A stretch of 64,000 bases of DNA, from positions 1 through 64,000 of the forward strand of contig JAFTFY010000021.1 of assembly GCA_017458185.1 (NCBI GenBank), read 5' to 3'. The notes under the pieces were generated by a model, which was not told the DNA's origin, ran no database searches, and saw nothing but the letters and a program-made list of their open reading frames with translations. This document shows, piece by piece, positions 63,141-64,000 of this stretch (positions within the stretch are counted from its first letter, which is position 1; each line of letters starts with the position of its first letter). A program made the position numbers and the translations under genes. This stretch comes from Neisseriaceae bacterium (GTDB lineage Bacteria; Pseudomonadota; Gammaproteobacteria; Burkholderiales; Neisseriaceae).

Positions 63141-64000
63141 CTACTTTTCTTCCCCTTTCGCCTTTTCAAATGCAGTTTGAATGGCTGTGGGTTTGGGGGG
63201 TGTTTCAGGCTGCCTGAAAATCGGTTTTTCTTCTGTTGCTGGTTTTTCTACTGCCACTATTTTTGTTTCTACTTTTTTGCCTTTACCTTTTTTGGATTCC
63301 ACTTTTTTAAATTCTAAATTCTTGATTTCTAATAGATAATAGTCAATTAACTGGCGTGCGAGTGGGGCGGACGCGGCTCCCCAGCCGCCGTTTTCTTGTA
63401 ATACCGCAACCGCAATTTGTGGGTCGTCAGACGGGGCAAAGGCGATAAACCATGAGTGGTCGCGGTAGCGTTCTTCGAGTGCCGCGGCGTTGTATTTTGC
63501 CCCTTGTTTAATTTGCACCACTTGGGCTGTGCCTGTTTTGCCTGACATAGGATAGGGTAAATCCACGCCCACACGCCACGCTGTGCCGCCTGCTTGCAAC
63601 ACTTTTCGCATGCCGCCTTTGACATAATCAAAATGCTCTTGGGTGTAATCAATTTTGCGTGTGGGTTGCGTGCCGATTTGCGTAACCACGCCTGTTTCAT
63701 GGTCGATGATTTCGGAAACCAAATGCGGCGGATACACCACACCGTCATTTGCCAAAATCGCTGTGGCAAACGCCATTTGCAAAGGCGTGTAGGAATTAAA
63801 ACCTTGTCCAATGCTGACACTCACCATATCGCCGCCTTGCCATTTTTGGGCGGCTTTGCCTTGTTTTTCAAAGCGGCGTGCTTTCCATTCGCGGCTGGGC
63901 AGAACGCCCATATATTCATTCGGTAAGTCTATGCCTGTTTTCTGCCCAAAACCAAACGGTGCCATATACTGTGCAAATTTATCAGGCCCCATTTTATAGC
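63141..64000 (-). CDS. mrdA: Penicillin-binding protein 2 (3' part; 5' end outside window)
   Basis: The C-terminal transpeptidase domain of a class B PBP. KTG is in MSGKTGTAQVVQI; VSIGQGFNSYTPLQMAFATAILANDG and DHSWFIAFAPSDDPQIAVAVLQENG are typical PBP2. The frame continues past base 64000. The tail after the domain is Lys-rich and Pro-rich with a translated DUS (IFRQPETPP), unlike most PBP2. It partners RodA downstream. Confidence 0.93.
   Translation of the reverse strand, partial: YKMGPDKFAQYMAPFGFGQKTGIDLPNEYMGVLPSREWKARRFEKQGKAAQKWQGGDMVSVSIGQGFNSYTPLQMAFATAILANDGVVYPPHLVSEIIDHETGVVTQIGTQPTRKIDYTQEHFDYVKGGMRKVLQAGGTAWRVGVDLPYPMSGKTGTAQVVQIKQGAKYNAAALEERYRDHSWFIAFAPSDDPQIAVAVLQENGGWGAASAPLARQLIDYYLLEIKNLEFKKVESKKGKGKKVETKIVAVEKPATEEKPIFRQPETPPKPTAIQTAFEKAKGEEK

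Noticed and set aside
62550..63217. ORFs in the mrdA downstream gap
   Set aside because: They consist of translated repeats (FRLPE, SGSLK, hairpin words) and have no protein character.

Overview
The window comes from a chromosome of the family Neisseriaceae. The clearest sign is the DNA uptake sequence, present in roughly 75 near-perfect copies by eye. Its core AGGC[A/T]GCCTGAA is the Kingella-type (AG-kingDUS) and Simonsiella-type (AG-simDUS) dialect. Other signs are six Correia-like miniature transposable elements, the pilMNOPQ-aroK-aroB gene order, and protein sequences close to Neisseria BamD/ComL, PonA and MutL. The base composition is moderately AT-rich. I cannot tell Simonsiella, Alysiella, Kingella or Conchiformibius apart from this sequence alone. 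No prophage, rRNA operon or CRISPR array is visible.

Layout. 1-1.1 kb: the toxic tip of a contact-dependent or polymorphic toxin with a colicin-E3-like rRNase domain, then its immunity gene. 1.2-9.7 kb: uvrD helicase, a RelE/HigB-type toxin-antitoxin pair, hscB, ppx, a hydrolase and several orphan membrane proteins. 9.9-11.1 kb: a solitary ParA-like ATPase behind a tandemly duplicated promoter. 11.2-16 kb: htpG and ponA. 16.1-22.5 kb: type IV pilus assembly genes pilM-N-O-P-Q, then aroK and aroB. These pili are the machinery that takes up DUS-bearing DNA. 22.6-24.6 kb: bamD and rluD, divergent with back-to-back start codons. 24.8-26.2 kb: a small envelope cluster (lipoprotein, Pmp3-like, PH domain) facing an HTH regulator with tandem palindromic operators. 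26.4-30.1 kb: the efeUOB ferrous iron and haem-iron system. 30.3-33.9 kb: mutL and argG. 34.4-39.4 kb: a QseBC/PmrAB-type two-component system and a split polar amino-acid ABC transporter. 39.4-43.5 kb: queA, satP, metZ and sodB. 43.5-50.2 kb: a kinase-fold protein, a Slt-type lytic transglycosylase, a decayed VapC toxin with its upstream partner, trkH and mpl. 50.9-53.9 kb: glnB, metR, an S4-domain protein and a PHP/RNase AM protein. 54-64 kb: smrA, a copper-chaperone-like protein, tRNA-Arg(CCU), ispB, a nitrilase-family amidase, aat, rodA and the 3' part of mrdA.

The most unusual feature is the non-coding DNA. Nearly every gap is built from short modular palindromes: DUS, a REP-like element with constant ends and a variable but self-complementary inner arm, GGTGGG/CCCACC hairpins, small GCC-NNNN-GGC hairpins, Correia-like elements, and a pair of 142-149 bp MITEs. 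These touch genes directly. The DUS supplies stop codons (efeU, aat) and is translated inside many proteins. The Correia-like end TTATAG terminates two reading frames. The MITE ends abut a promoter (amino-acid permease) and a stop codon (metZ).
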